Source: Hyphomicrobiales bacterium
Lineage (GTDB): Bacteria; Pseudomonadota; Alphaproteobacteria; Rhizobiales; Rhizobiaceae
Length of the DNA: 40,519 nt
Direction: 5' to 3'
Assembly: GCA_900474095.1 (NCBI GenBank)
Contig: UCOA01000161.1
Span: 1 to 40,519, forward strand
Shown: positions 23,538 through 32,371 of the stretch, one piece after another
Position numbering within the stretch: the stretch's first letter is position 1
How the letters are laid out: every line of letters starts with the position of its first letter
The notes under the pieces: generated by a model
What the model was told of the DNA's origin: nothing
Databases searched by the model: none
The model's input: only the letters and a program-made list of their open reading frames with translations
Position numbers and translations under genes: made by a program

Positions 23538-24428
23538 TCAGGCCCCCGCCTTGACGCGGGCGAGACCGGCGCGGGCCGGCTCGTATTTGGTGTCAAGCGA
23601 CAAGGCGTATGAATAGGACTTCGCCGCCTTCGCCTTTTCGCCGCGGCGTTCATAGACCAGCCCCTGGTTGGCCCAGGACTCGGCAATCTTGCCGTTCAGC
23701 GTGATTGCGGTGTTGAAGTCCGAAAACGCATTGTCGTCGTCGTTCATGGCGACATAGGAGATGCCGCGGCCGTTATAGGGCTCGGGCGAATTCGGCGCCA
23801 GCGAGATCGCGGTCGAGAAATCCTCGATTGCCTGCGCATGCTGCTTGCGTGTCTGGTAGATCAGGCCGCGATTGTGGTAGGCGCGGGGATCGGTCGTGTC
23901 GAGCTCGATTGCCTTGTTGAAATCGTTGAAGGCCTGATCGAGCTGGCCGGCCTGGCGATAGAGATTGCCGCGGCCGATGAAGGCAACGTCGTAGCGCGGA
24001 TTGATCTGCAGGGCTGCGTTGTAGTCCGCCTGCGCTGCCGCCTGGTCGCCCATGTTGCGTTCGACCAGCGCCCGGTTGGCATAGGCCTGGTAGAATCGCG
24101 GATTGAGATCGATCGCCTTGTTGAAGTCGGAGAGCGCGCGGCGGAATTCACCCGCGCGGCCATAGGCGGAGCCGCGGACATTGTAGCCTTCCGGGTCGTT
24201 CGGATTGGCCGAGATCACGCCGGACAGGGAGGCGATGTTTTCCTCGGACCCCTGAGCCCGCTCGACGCGCATCATGTCGCCGGACGTATCCGCCGTCGTG
24301 CAGCCGGAGAGCATCAGCGCACCGGCAACGGTCAGCATCGAGGCAAGAGCAAAGCCGCTACGGTTGGCACGTGCGGCGCAAAGGCCGGAATGATCGGAAA
24401 AATCCGCAGTCTTGGCAGTCAATGTCAA
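23538..24428 (-). CDS. TPR-repeat lipoprotein (NlpI-like)
   Basis: A 296-residue exported TPR protein. The lipobox ALMLSGC ends at C43 (Leu-Ser-Gly-Cys), after a hydrophobic stretch. Five or more tetratricopeptide repeats follow, visible as recurring YNRGLIYQ-, AIEDFSTAI- and YANRALVE-like units with a roughly 34-residue period. It should be an outer-membrane-anchored lipoprotein involved in protein interactions, as in NlpI. The start is uncertain: TTG at 24428 has GAGGGA six bases upstream and fits best; an ATG at 24464 lacks a good ribosome-binding site and would lengthen the signal region. Confidence 0.82.
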   Translation of the reverse strand: MTLTAKTADFSDHSGLCAARANRSGFALASMLTVAGALMLSGCTTADTSGDMMRVERAQGSEENIASLSGVISANPNDPEGYNVRGSAYGRAGEFRRALSDFNKAIDLNPRFYQAYANRALVERNMGDQAAAQADYNAALQINPRYDVAFIGRGNLYRQAGQLDQAFNDFNKAIELDTTDPRAYHNRGLIYQTRKQHAQAIEDFSTAISLAPNSPEPYNGRGISYVAMNDDDNAFSDFNTAITLNGKIAESWANQGLVYERRGEKAKAAKSYSYALSLDTKYEPARAGLARVKAGA

Positions 24429-24721
24429 GATTGATCCCTCAGTTAAGCGAAGCCTCGGGCGCATGGTCCGAGCCTGCCGTTGGCTTCCCGGACCGACATG
24501 CGCAGTTTCAACCAGGAGCAACTCAAATGCATCTCCATGGATGCCGGCTCCATGTCCGTAGACATTTCAGCGCGCCCAAGCGCACCCGCGGCATGTGTCC
24601 GGATCGTCCGGCCACACAAGGTTTGAACGGGCAGCCTGAAGCGGCAGGTTCAAACAGAAACGGCGGCGGCGACCATGTCGCCCCCGCCGGACTTACGCGC
24701 GTTATGCGTGGGAAGCGCGGA
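24429..24721. other. Gap between rpsU and the TPR gene
   Basis: This holds the downstream end of rpsU and the promoter side of the TPR gene, both on the minus strand. Inverted repeats are GTTTGAAC (24621-24628) with GTTCAAAC (24648-24655), and the GC-rich hairpin at 24662-24688. No gene was seen. Confidence 0.6.
24662..24688 (-). terminator. Hairpin after rpsU
   Basis: On the minus strand, GGCGGGGGCGAC pairs with GTCGCCGCCGCC (one mismatch) around a three-base loop and is followed by GTTTCTG. It lies about 34 bp past the rpsU stop codon. Confidence 0.6.
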
Positions 24722-24958
24722 TCAGCGTGCCGGAGCCGCAGTGCGGCCGCCCGAAACCAGACCTTCGCGCTGTAAGCGCTTGCGAGCCAGCTTGCGAACG
24801 CGGCGAACGGCTTCAGCCTTTTCGCGGGCGCGCTTCTGGGATGGCTTCTCGTAGTAATCGCGCATCTTCATTTCGCGGAAAATGCCTTCGCGCTGCATCT
24901 TCTTCTTGAGTGCGCGAAGCGCTTGATCGACGTTGTTGTCGCGGACTAGTACCTGCAC
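24722..24958 (-). CDS. rpsU: 30S ribosomal protein S21
   Basis: A 78-residue ribosomal protein S21. It begins [25 protein letters not shown], matching the conserved core, and continues with [27 protein letters not shown]. The C-terminus ([18 protein letters not shown]) is the alphaproteobacterial extension. S21 sits near the 3' end of 16S rRNA and helps translation initiation. It appears to be a single-gene unit; in several rhizobia rpsU neighbours a cold-shock gene, which is not the case here. Confidence 0.96.
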   Translation of the reverse strand: MQVLVRDNNVDQALRALKKKMQREGIFREMKMRDYYEKPSQKRAREKAEAVRRVRKLARKRLQREGLVSGGRTAAPAR

Positions 24959-25375
24959 GTTAATCCCGTTCCTTTGGTTTCGAGTAATCGCCTCATGAAG
25001 TCAGGTCAACGAGGCAAAAAAATAGGTTCGCTGAGCCAGAAGGCCCTACGATTGAAAAGAGCGGATACCAGATCGATCCGTTAAAGTCCAGACACGAGTT
25101 GCGACGGGTGGTGAATTTTGCTGGAAAGGCCGTGCTTTTCCGGGAAAGCCCACTCTCTGGTCACAGCGGCGCCATACGCCTCGTGTCTGGTGCGGTCCGT
25201 CGGAGTGATGGGATCGTGCGATCGGACAATCAATTTGCGGCATGTCGCAACTCGTGCGACTCGCGCCGTATCGCGTCGCAAAAGAAACGTTGCGGAAGTT
25301 CGGGATTTGCGATTTCTAGCGTCGACCAAGGAAATTCACCGGCCTTTCGGCGGGACCTACGGAGTGTGAAGGCGG
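24959..25375. promoter_or_regulatory. Divergent control region of rpsU and the sox operon with nested inverted repeats
   Basis: No gene lies in these 417 bp. Several exact inverted repeats overlap. CCAGACACGAG (25088-25098) pairs with CTCGTGTCTGG (25180-25190). CACGAGTTGCGAC (25093-25105) pairs with GTCGCAACTCGTG (25244-25256). GTCGCA-N5-TGCGAC is a perfect dyad at 25244-25260, and another GTCGCA stands at 25275-25280. The first two pairs share the same left arm, so they are mutually exclusive. This fits either a cluster of protein-binding sites for sox control or an alternating RNA leader ahead of soxB. Confidence 0.45.
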
Positions 25376-26629
25376 ATGCGCAAATATTCGGTTTTTACTG
25401 TCGCTCGCGAAGCGATGCGCGGCCACAGGGGATGGGAGGCGCAGTGGACCTCTCCCGAGCCGCGCAAGGAATATGATGTCATCATCATCGGCGCCGGCGG
25501 CCATGGGCTCGGCACCGCCTATTACCTCGCCAAGGAGCACGGCATCACCAATATCGCCGTACTGGAAAAGGGTTGGCTCGGCGGCGGCAATACCGGCCGC
25601 AACACCACCATCATCCGCTCCAACTATCTCTATGATGAAAGCGCCGGGATCTACGACCATGCGCTGAAGCTCTGGGACGGCCTGAGCCAGGACCTGAACT
25701 ACAACGTCATGTATTCGGCGCGCGGCGTGATGATGCTGTCGCACAACATTCATGACCAGCAGGTGTTCAAGCGCCATATCCATGCCAACCGGTTGAATGG
25801 CATCGACAATGAATGGCTGACGCCGGAACAGGCCAGGGAGTTCTGTCCGCCGCTCGATATTTCCCGAACCGCCCGCTACCCGATCAACGGTGCAGCCCTG
25901 CAGCGCCGCGGAGGTACGGCCCGTCACGATGCCGTCGCCTGGGGTTATGCCCGCGCTGCCGCCGATCGTGGGGTCCACGTCATCCAGAACTGCGAGGTCA
26001 CCGGCCTTCGCCGCAACGCCAACGGCTCGATCGCCGGGGTTGAGACCAACCGCGGTTACATCGGCGCGAAGAAGGTCGGGGTCGTCGCCGCCGGCCATAC
26101 TTCGGTGCTGATGGAAATGGCCGATGTGCGCATGCCGCTCGTCAGCTATCCGCTGCAGGCGCTGGTGTCGGAACCGGTCAAGCCAATCTTCCCCTGCGTC
26201 GTCATGTCGAACACGGTGCACGCCTATATCTCGCAGTCCGACAAGGGCGAACTCGTCATCGGCGCGGGCACTGACCAGTATTCGTCTTATTCGCAGACCG
26301 GCGGCCTGCAGATCATCACCCATACGCTGGATGCGATCTGCGAGCTCTTCCCGATCTTCCGCCGCATGAAGATGATGCGCTCCTGGGGCGGCATCGTCGA
26401 CGTGACGCCGGACCGCTCTCCGATCCTCGCAAAGACCCCGGTGCCCGGCCTCTACGTCAACTGCGGCTGGGGCACCGGCGGCTTCAAGGCAACGCCGGGC
26501 TCGGCCAATGTCTTTGCCCACACCATCGCCAACGACGCGCCGCACAAGATCAACGCGCCGTTCACGCTGGAACGCTTCCGCACCGGCCGCCTGATCGACG
26601 AAGCGGCAGCCGCCGCCGTTGCGCACTAA
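25376..26629 (+). CDS. soxB: Sarcosine oxidase beta subunit
   Basis: A 417-residue beta subunit of heterotetrameric sarcosine oxidase, of typical length. The FAD-binding motif is GAGGHG (39-44) in YDVIIIGAGGHGLGTAYYLA. H184 in GTARHDAVAWGYARA fits the position at which the family carries covalent FMN; that assignment is inferred. The C-terminal segment VNCGWGTGGFKATPGSA is typical. The enzyme oxidises sarcosine to glycine with formation of methylene-tetrahydrofolate and hydrogen peroxide. AAGGCGG precedes the ATG. It is first in soxBDAG, behind a region of inverted repeats. Confidence 0.95.
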   Translation: MRKYSVFTVAREAMRGHRGWEAQWTSPEPRKEYDVIIIGAGGHGLGTAYYLAKEHGITNIAVLEKGWLGGGNTGRNTTIIRSNYLYDESAGIYDHALKLWDGLSQDLNYNVMYSARGVMMLSHNIHDQQVFKRHIHANRLNGIDNEWLTPEQAREFCPPLDISRTARYPINGAALQRRGGTARHDAVAWGYARAAADRGVHVIQNCEVTGLRRNANGSIAGVETNRGYIGAKKVGVVAAGHTSVLMEMADVRMPLVSYPLQALVSEPVKPIFPCVVMSNTVHAYISQSDKGELVIGAGTDQYSSYSQTGGLQIITHTLDAICELFPIFRRMKMMRSWGGIVDVTPDRSPILAKTPVPGLYVNCGWGTGGFKATPGSANVFAHTIANDAPHKINAPFTLERFRTGRLIDEAAAAAVAH

Positions 26630-26641
26630 GGGGAAAACACC

Positions 26642-26986
26642 ATGCTTCTGATCTATTGCCCCTATTGCGAGGAAGAGCGCTCCGAGCTCGAATTCCGCCA
26701 GGCAGGCGACGCCCATATCGCCCGGCCGACCAACATGACCGAGATGACCGACGAGGAATTCGAGGCGTTCTTCTTCCTGCGCGACAACGTCAAGGGCCTG
26801 ACCTACGAGCGCTGGCGGCATCTGAACGGCTGCGGCCGTTTCTTCAACGCCGCCCGCGACACGGTCAGCGACAAGTTCGTGACGACCTACAAGGCCGGCC
26901 TGCCGAAGCCTGATATCAGCACGCTGCGCCCGGCGACGGAAGCGATAGTCGAAACCTACGAAGCCACGGAGTCCGACGCGAAATGA
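26642..26986 (+). CDS. soxD: Sarcosine oxidase delta subunit
   Basis: A 114-residue SoxD. Zinc ligands are visible: C6 and C9 in MLLIYCPYCEEE, H25 and C64 (LNGCGRFF). The small subunit is structural in the alpha-beta-gamma-delta complex. It starts 12 bp after soxB and overlaps soxA by 4 bp (ATGA). Confidence 0.94.
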   Translation: MLLIYCPYCEEERSELEFRQAGDAHIARPTNMTEMTDEEFEAFFFLRDNVKGLTYERWRHLNGCGRFFNAARDTVSDKFVTTYKAGLPKPDISTLRPATEAIVETYEATESDAK

Positions 26987-29976
26987 GCGGCGCCAATCGT
27001 ATCCCCGGTGCAGGCCGTCTCACCCCTGCAAAGACTGCGCGTTTCTCCTTCGACGGCAAGAGCTACGCGGCGCTCGAAGGCGACACGGTCGCCTCGGCCC
27101 TTCTCGCCAACGGCGTCCATCTCGTCGGCCGGTCCTTCAAGTATCACCGCCCGCGCGGCATCGTCTCGGCCGGCGCCGAGGAGCCGAATGCCCTGATCGG
27201 CGTCGAACGCGATGCCGCCCGCAAGCAGCCGAACGTGCGCGCCACGGTGCAGGACGTGTTCGACGGCATGAAGGTGATCTCGCAGAACCGCTGGCCGTCG
27301 CTCGCCTTCGATGTCGGCGCGGTCAGCAACCTGTTGTCGCCCTTCCTCGCCGCCGGGTTCTACTACAAGACCTTCATGTGGCCGAAGCAGGCCTGGAAGC
27401 ATGTCTACGAGCCGCAGATCCGCGCCGCTGCCGGTCTCGGCGTCTCGCCGACCGAGGACGACACCGACCACTATTCCAGCCGCTATGCCCATTGTGACGT
27501 GCTGGTGATCGGCGCCGGCGTTGCCGGTCTCTCGGCCGCACTTGCCGCAGCCAAGACCGGTGCACGCGTCATCATCTGCGACGAACAGGCGGAAGTCGGT
27601 GGTGCGTTGCATTTCGACAAGAGTGTCACCGTCAACGGGCTCGAGGGCTTCACCTGGGCTCAGGCGACCGCGGCCGATCTGGCGCAGATGGAGAACGTCA
27701 CCGTTCTGCCGCGCACGACCGCCTTCGGTTACTATGCCCAGAATTTCGTGGCCCTGAGCGAACGGGTCACCGAGCATCTGGCAAAGCCGGACCGCAAGCT
27801 GCCGCGCGAGCGGCTCTGGCAGGTTCGTGCGAAACGCGTCATCATCGCCACCGGTGCCATCGAGCGCCACATGGTGTTCGCCAACAACGACCGCCCCGGC
27901 ATCATGCTGGCCTCTGCCGCCCGTACCTTCCTCAATCACTTCGGCGTCGCCGTCGGCAAGAAGATCGGCGTCTATACCGCAAACGACAGCGCCTACGAAG
28001 CCGCATTCGACCTGAAGCGCGCCGGCATCACCGTCGCTGCCATCGTTGACAGTCGCGAGAAGCCGGGCGAGGCAGTTCTGGCCGAGGCGCGCAAACTCGG
28101 GATCGAGGTTCTGGCAGGCCACGCCGTGGTCGATACTGCCGGCAAGCTGCGCGTTGCCTCGATGTCCGTTGCCCGCAACGGCGGCGGACGTGCCCGTTCG
28201 ATCGCCATCGATGCGCTTCTGGTCTCGGCCGGCTGGACGCCTTCCGTCCACATGTTCTCGCAATCGCGCGGCAAGGTCGCCTACGACTTCGAAAGCCAGC
28301 GCTTCCTGCCCGGCACCTACGCGCAGGATTGTCTTTCCGTCGGCGCCTGCAACGGCACCAACGACCTGCAGGCAACCATCGAGGAATCGCTGGCAGCCGG
28401 CGAGCTGATGTCGAATGCGTCAGGCTTTACCGCCACGCAGAAGATCGAGATTCATGGCGGCAATGCCTTTGCCTGGACCGGCGGCATGGCCGGGGCGGCC
28501 GAAGGGGCCGGACCGGACACGACCGTCAAGGCCTTCATCGACTTCCAGAACGACGTCTGCGCCAAGGATATCCGCCTTGCCGTGCGCGAAGGCATGCACT
28601 CGATCGAGCATATCAAGCGCTTCACCACCAACGGCATGGCAACCGACCAGGGCAAGCTCTCCAACATCCATGGTCTGGCGATCGCTGCCGAAACGCTCGG
28701 CCGTGAGATCCCCAAGGTCGGTCTCACCACCTTCCGTGCGCCCTACACGCCGGTGACTTTCGGCACCCTGATCAACCATTCGCGCGGCGAACTGTTCGAT
28801 CCGACCCGCAAGACGCCAATGCATGCGCTTGAGGAGCAGATGGGCGCCGTCTTCGAGGATGTCGGCCAGTGGAAGCGCGCCTGGTACTATCCGCGCGCCG
28901 GTGAGGACATGCATCAGGCGGTCAACCGCGAATGCAAGACCGTGCGCGACGTCGCCGGCATCTTCGATGCCTCGACGCTCGGCAAGATCGAAGTGGTCGG
29001 TCCTGACGCGGCGCAGTTCCTGAACCTCATCTACACCAACAGCTGGGATACGCTGAAGCCCGGTCGTTGCCGCTACGGCATCATGCTGCGCGAAGATGGT
29101 TTCGTCTATGACGACGGCGTTGTCGGCCGCATGGCAGAGGACCGGTTCCATGTGACCACGACGACGGGCGGCGCTGCCCGCGTCATGAACCACATGGAAG
29201 ACTATCTCCAGACCGAGTTTCCGCATCTCAACGTCTGGCTGACGTCTGCCACCGAGCAGTGGGCGGTCATCGCGGTTCAGGGACCGAAGGCGCGCGACAT
29301 CATCGCGCCGCTGGTCGAAGGCATCGATCTGTCGAACGAAGCGTTCCCGCATATGAGCGTTCGCGAAGGCAAGATCTGCGGCGTGCCGACCCGGCTGTTC
29401 CGCATGTCGTTCACCGGCGAAACCGGCTTCGAAGTCAACGTCCCCGCCGATTTCGGCCCGGCCGTTTGGGCGGCGATCTGGGCTCAGGCAGAGCCGATGG
29501 GCGCTTGCGCCTACGGCACCGAGACTATGCACATCCTGCGCGCCGAAAAGGGCTACATCATCGTCGGTCAGGATACCGACGGCACGGTGACGCCGGACGA
29601 TGCGTCGCTTGGCTGGGCAGTGGGCAAGAAAAAGCCGGACTTCGTCGGCATCCGCGGCTTGCGTCGTCCCGATCTGGTGGCGGATGGCCGCAAGCAGCTC
29701 GTCGGTCTCCTGACCAAGGATCCGAACGTGGTGCTGGAAGAGGGCGCGCAGATCGTTGTCGATCCGAACCAGGCTCTGCCGATGACGATGATCGGGCACG
29801 TCACCTCCGCCTACTGGTCGGAGAACTGCGGCCGTTCGATCGCGCTGGCGCTGGTTGCCGGCGGCAAGGCGAAGCTTGGGCAGACGCTTTACGTGCCGAT
29901 GCCTGACAGGACGATCGCCGTCGAGGTGAGCGACATGGTGTTCTTTGACAAGGAAGGAGGCCGCATCAATGGCTGA
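26983..29976 (+). CDS. soxA: Sarcosine oxidase alpha subunit
   Basis: A 997-residue multidomain subunit. The N-terminal beta domain (about 25-100) has the Fer2_4-like segment GDTVASALLANGVHLVGRSFKYHRPRGI. An NAD-binding Rossmann domain starts near residue 170 (DVLVIGAGVAGLSAALAAAKTG). The C-terminal third (about 620-990) is a GcvT-like aminomethyltransferase domain that binds folate (for example GFVYDDGVVGRMAEDRFHVTTT). It works with SoxB, SoxD and SoxG to channel the methyl group to tetrahydrofolate. No frame shift or missing core motif was seen. Confidence 0.96.
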   Translation: MSGANRIPGAGRLTPAKTARFSFDGKSYAALEGDTVASALLANGVHLVGRSFKYHRPRGIVSAGAEEPNALIGVERDAARKQPNVRATVQDVFDGMKVISQNRWPSLAFDVGAVSNLLSPFLAAGFYYKTFMWPKQAWKHVYEPQIRAAAGLGVSPTEDDTDHYSSRYAHCDVLVIGAGVAGLSAALAAAKTGARVIICDEQAEVGGALHFDKSVTVNGLEGFTWAQATAADLAQMENVTVLPRTTAFGYYAQNFVALSERVTEHLAKPDRKLPRERLWQVRAKRVIIATGAIERHMVFANNDRPGIMLASAARTFLNHFGVAVGKKIGVYTANDSAYEAAFDLKRAGITVAAIVDSREKPGEAVLAEARKLGIEVLAGHAVVDTAGKLRVASMSVARNGGGRARSIAIDALLVSAGWTPSVHMFSQSRGKVAYDFESQRFLPGTYAQDCLSVGACNGTNDLQATIEESLAAGELMSNASGFTATQKIEIHGGNAFAWTGGMAGAAEGAGPDTTVKAFIDFQNDVCAKDIRLAVREGMHSIEHIKRFTTNGMATDQGKLSNIHGLAIAAETLGREIPKVGLTTFRAPYTPVTFGTLINHSRGELFDPTRKTPMHALEEQMGAVFEDVGQWKRAWYYPRAGEDMHQAVNRECKTVRDVAGIFDASTLGKIEVVGPDAAQFLNLIYTNSWDTLKPGRCRYGIMLREDGFVYDDGVVGRMAEDRFHVTTTTGGAARVMNHMEDYLQTEFPHLNVWLTSATEQWAVIAVQGPKARDIIAPLVEGIDLSNEAFPHMSVREGKICGVPTRLFRMSFTGETGFEVNVPADFGPAVWAAIWAQAEPMGACAYGTETMHILRAEKGYIIVGQDTDGTVTPDDASLGWAVGKKKPDFVGIRGLRRPDLVADGRKQLVGLLTKDPNVVLEEGAQIVVDPNQALPMTMIGHVTSAYWSENCGRSIALALVAGGKAKLGQTLYVPMPDRTIAVEVSDMVFFDKEGGRING

Positions 29977-30532
29977 TCTGATTGGGGCTGATCTGGCAAC
30001 CCGCACTCCGCCGCTCGCCGGCTTCCACGGCGGCTCCGGTGCTGCAAGTCTCTCTGCCGCGACCCCTGCCACCCGGCTGTCGCTGCGGGCGAAGCCGGAC
30101 GCCGTTTCGGCGCTCTCCCTAGCGCTCGGCCTGTCGCTTCCCACGCGATCCAAGACTTCGGCTTCGGGGCACGGCCGCCACGCGCTGTGGCTCGGCCCCG
30201 ACGAATGGCTCGTCATCGACGAGAACGGGGCCGACCTGACGACGGCGGTTGCGTCGAGCGGCGTGCTGCATTCGGCGACCGACATTTCCCACCGCAACAC
30301 GGCCGTCATCGTCAAGGGCCGTGGCGCGGAGGTTGCGATCAATGGCGGTTGCCCGCAGGATCTGTCGCTGGCCGTCTTCCCGGTCGGCGCCTGCTCACGC
30401 ACCGTTCTCGGCAAGGCGGAAATCGTGCTTCTGCGTACCGCCGAGGATACGTTCCGGGTCGAATGCTGGCGCTCGTTTGCGCCCTACGTTTCCGGGCTTC
30501 TGAATGAGGCTGCCGAGGACGCGGGCAACTGA
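29969..30532 (+). CDS. soxG: Sarcosine oxidase gamma subunit
   Basis: A 187-residue SoxG. It has GLSLPTRSKTSASGHGRHALWLGPDEWLVI, typical of the family, and TDISHRNTAVIVKG further on. The fold resembles the C-terminal half of GcvT. It starts at ATG 29969 with GGAGG ten bases upstream, overlaps soxA by 8 bp and ends the operon. Confidence 0.92.
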   Translation: MADLIGADLATRTPPLAGFHGGSGAASLSAATPATRLSLRAKPDAVSALSLALGLSLPTRSKTSASGHGRHALWLGPDEWLVIDENGADLTTAVASSGVLHSATDISHRNTAVIVKGRGAEVAINGGCPQDLSLAVFPVGACSRTVLGKAEIVLLRTAEDTFRVECWRSFAPYVSGLLNEAAEDAGN

Positions 30533-30589
30533 TCGACATGCCGGGCACATACGGGTTCCGGTTAGATTACGGTGACACGGCCTACACAG

Positions 30590-30708
30590 CGAGCCCCTCA
30601 TCCGCCCTGTCGGGCACCTTCTCCCCGTAAACGGGGCGAAGGGACAAGCGGCGAACACTATTATCCCCTCTCCCCGCTTGCGGGGAGAGGGTTAGGGTGA
30701 GGGGCAGT
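30590..30708. repeat. Intergenic palindromic repeat, copy 1
   Basis: Segments such as CCCCTCATCCGCCC, GGGCACCTTCTCCCCG and CTCTCCCCGCTTGCGGGGAGAG lie here between soxG and the DUF2332 gene. They recur in related, partly inverted form at 34485-34615. This type of sequence is common between rhizobial genes. It may also end the convergent transcripts. Confidence 0.6.
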
Positions 30709-30732
30709 GGCCACGATCGCCAAGCCTCAGCC

Positions 30733-31809
30733 TCAATGCAGGCCGGGCCAGCCGGTCCATTCCACCCAGCGGCCGTGAAAGTCGGCGCGGCCGAGCAGGT
30801 ATTTTTCGCCTGATGGCCAGATTTGCAGGTTAAGCGCCGCGCTGTGTTTCTGATCGTCCGCCTCCATCTGCAGCCGCGCAAGCGGCGCACTCTGCGTTGC
30901 GCGCGCTCCGGCGGCAGCGATCAGCGCCTCGCCTCTTTCCTGCGATGATTTCGGCAGATATTGCCAGGCGATCGTGTGGTAGATCACATGAACCTGATCC
31001 TCGTGAACGGGCTGGAGCCGTTGCGCCAGCCAATCCACCGCATCCGCGCGCTCGACGATCTGGCGATTTGCGGCGGCGATCGCCAGGGCAACACGCGTGC
31101 GTTCCAGCCGCTCGGTCTGGTCTGCCCAGAGATAGGAGAGCAGTCGCATGGCGTCCTCCTCGCGCGCCGGATCCAGCGGGTTGAGGTCGCAGCCGGCGCG
31201 GCTGGCAACATGAACCAGGACGTCCGGCGGCATGCAGCCTTTCCACTCCGGCGCAATAAAGACTGCTGAGTCCCGCAAGGCCCAAGGCATGTCGCCCAAC
31301 CGGTAGGCGTAGCGGTCCCAATACAAATTGAGGCCGGCGCTGGCGCCGACTTCCGACAGCACCAGCGGTTTGCGAAACCGGCTGGAGATCGTCAGGAAAC
31401 CGGGGAGCAGGGCTGCGGAGCGGCGCACCTCGTTTGTCTGTGGCGCCGATTTCAGGCGATCGATGATAAAGGGCGCATGCGTGCGGCAGGCGTTTTCAAC
31501 AGCGTTCCAGAGATCGTCCGGCGCCGCGGCATTCGGCGGATAGACGGCCGCGAGCTGCGGGTCGGCGCTGGCCAGCACCAGAGCATGCAAGGCGCCGGCG
31601 AGGCGAAGCGGCACGGAATCGCCGTAGGGCGAGGGATCGCCAGGCCACGTGAGGATCTTCTCGCCGACTGGATGGGCGACAGTCAGCCGCTCGGCGGCGA
31701 GCGTGCATAGGCTTGCGGTGAAGGGCGAGCCGAGACCCCGGCAGGAACTTGCCTGCTTGACGAAAGCGAGACGGACGGTCTGCTCTGTCGCCTGGGCGTC
31801 AGGCATCAT
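30733..31809 (-). CDS. DUF2332 family protein
   Basis: A 358-residue DUF2332 protein with no characterised function. The start is ATG at 31809 (or the next codon, 31806), overlapping the stop of the MaoC gene by about 10 bp. Segments include CRGLGSPFTASLCTLAAERL, FLTISSRFRKPLVLSEVGASAGLNLYWDRYAYRLG and VHVIYHTIAWQYLP. The GASAGLNL segment suggests a SAM-type nucleotide-binding or hydrolase-like core, but the evidence is weak. It is translationally linked to the MaoC gene. Confidence 0.85.
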   Translation of the reverse strand: MMPDAQATEQTVRLAFVKQASSCRGLGSPFTASLCTLAAERLTVAHPVGEKILTWPGDPSPYGDSVPLRLAGALHALVLASADPQLAAVYPPNAAAPDDLWNAVENACRTHAPFIIDRLKSAPQTNEVRRSAALLPGFLTISSRFRKPLVLSEVGASAGLNLYWDRYAYRLGDMPWALRDSAVFIAPEWKGCMPPDVLVHVASRAGCDLNPLDPAREEDAMRLLSYLWADQTERLERTRVALAIAAANRQIVERADAVDWLAQRLQPVHEDQVHVIYHTIAWQYLPKSSQERGEALIAAAGARATQSAPLARLQMEADDQKHSAALNLQIWPSGEKYLLGRADFHGRWVEWTGWPGLH

Positions 31810-32287
31810 CCGGCCGGTCCTTTGGGTCGAACTGGATGATGGTCAGCCAATTGGCGGTCAGCGCCGGTTTGCGTTCGCCCTCGATGTCGACGGTGACGTC
31901 GTAGGTGACCATCAGCATGCCGGCGCCGCGAAAACGGGCTTCCGCCATGGTGAAACGGCCGCGCACCTTGGCGCCGCACTTCACCGGCGTCATGAAGCGC
32001 ACCTTGTCGAAGCCGTAATTAATGCCCATGGTCTGCTCGCGCACCTTAGGCAGGCAATTGTAATTCATCGCCGACAAGAGCGAGAGCGACAGGAACCCGT
32101 GCGCGATCGTGCCGCCGAAGGACGTTTCGGCTGCCGCCCGCATCGGGTCGGTGTGGATGAACTGGTGGTCGTCGGTGGCATCGGCAAAACCGTCGATGAT
32201 CTTCTGCGTTACCGTGATCCAGTCGGAGATCCCGATCTCCTTGCCGACCAGATCCTTGACGTCAGACAGCGAAATTTCTTGCGGCAT
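31799..32287 (-). CDS. MaoC family dehydratase
   Basis: A 162-residue single-hotdog (R)-enoyl-CoA hydratase-like protein. The catalytic pair is in FADATDDHQFIHTDP (Asp and His, about residues 34-48), with SFGGTIAHGFLSLSLL typical of the family. The usual reaction is hydration of trans-2-enoyl-CoA to (R)-3-hydroxyacyl-CoA; the substrate chain length is unclear. It overlaps the DUF2332 gene, with which it forms an operon. The glgX gene upstream on the same strand is about 85 bp away. Confidence 0.92.
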   Translation of the reverse strand: MPQEISLSDVKDLVGKEIGISDWITVTQKIIDGFADATDDHQFIHTDPMRAAAETSFGGTIAHGFLSLSLLSAMNYNCLPKVREQTMGINYGFDKVRFMTPVKCGAKVRGRFTMAEARFRGAGMLMVTYDVTVDIEGERKPALTANWLTIIQFDPKDRPDDA

Positions 32288-32371
32288 TCTCTTTCCCGTT
32301 CAAAAACATCCCCCCTTGTTCCTCTATATGCCGCCTGTATGAAAAACAGCAATCACGCGGGCAGTCCAGGC

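Noticed and set aside
28420..30414. Long open frame (664 codons) opposite soxA and soxG
   Set aside because: High-GC genes leave long open frames on the other strand. The composition is Arg/Ala/Asp-rich without a family match, and the plus-strand genes are unmistakable.
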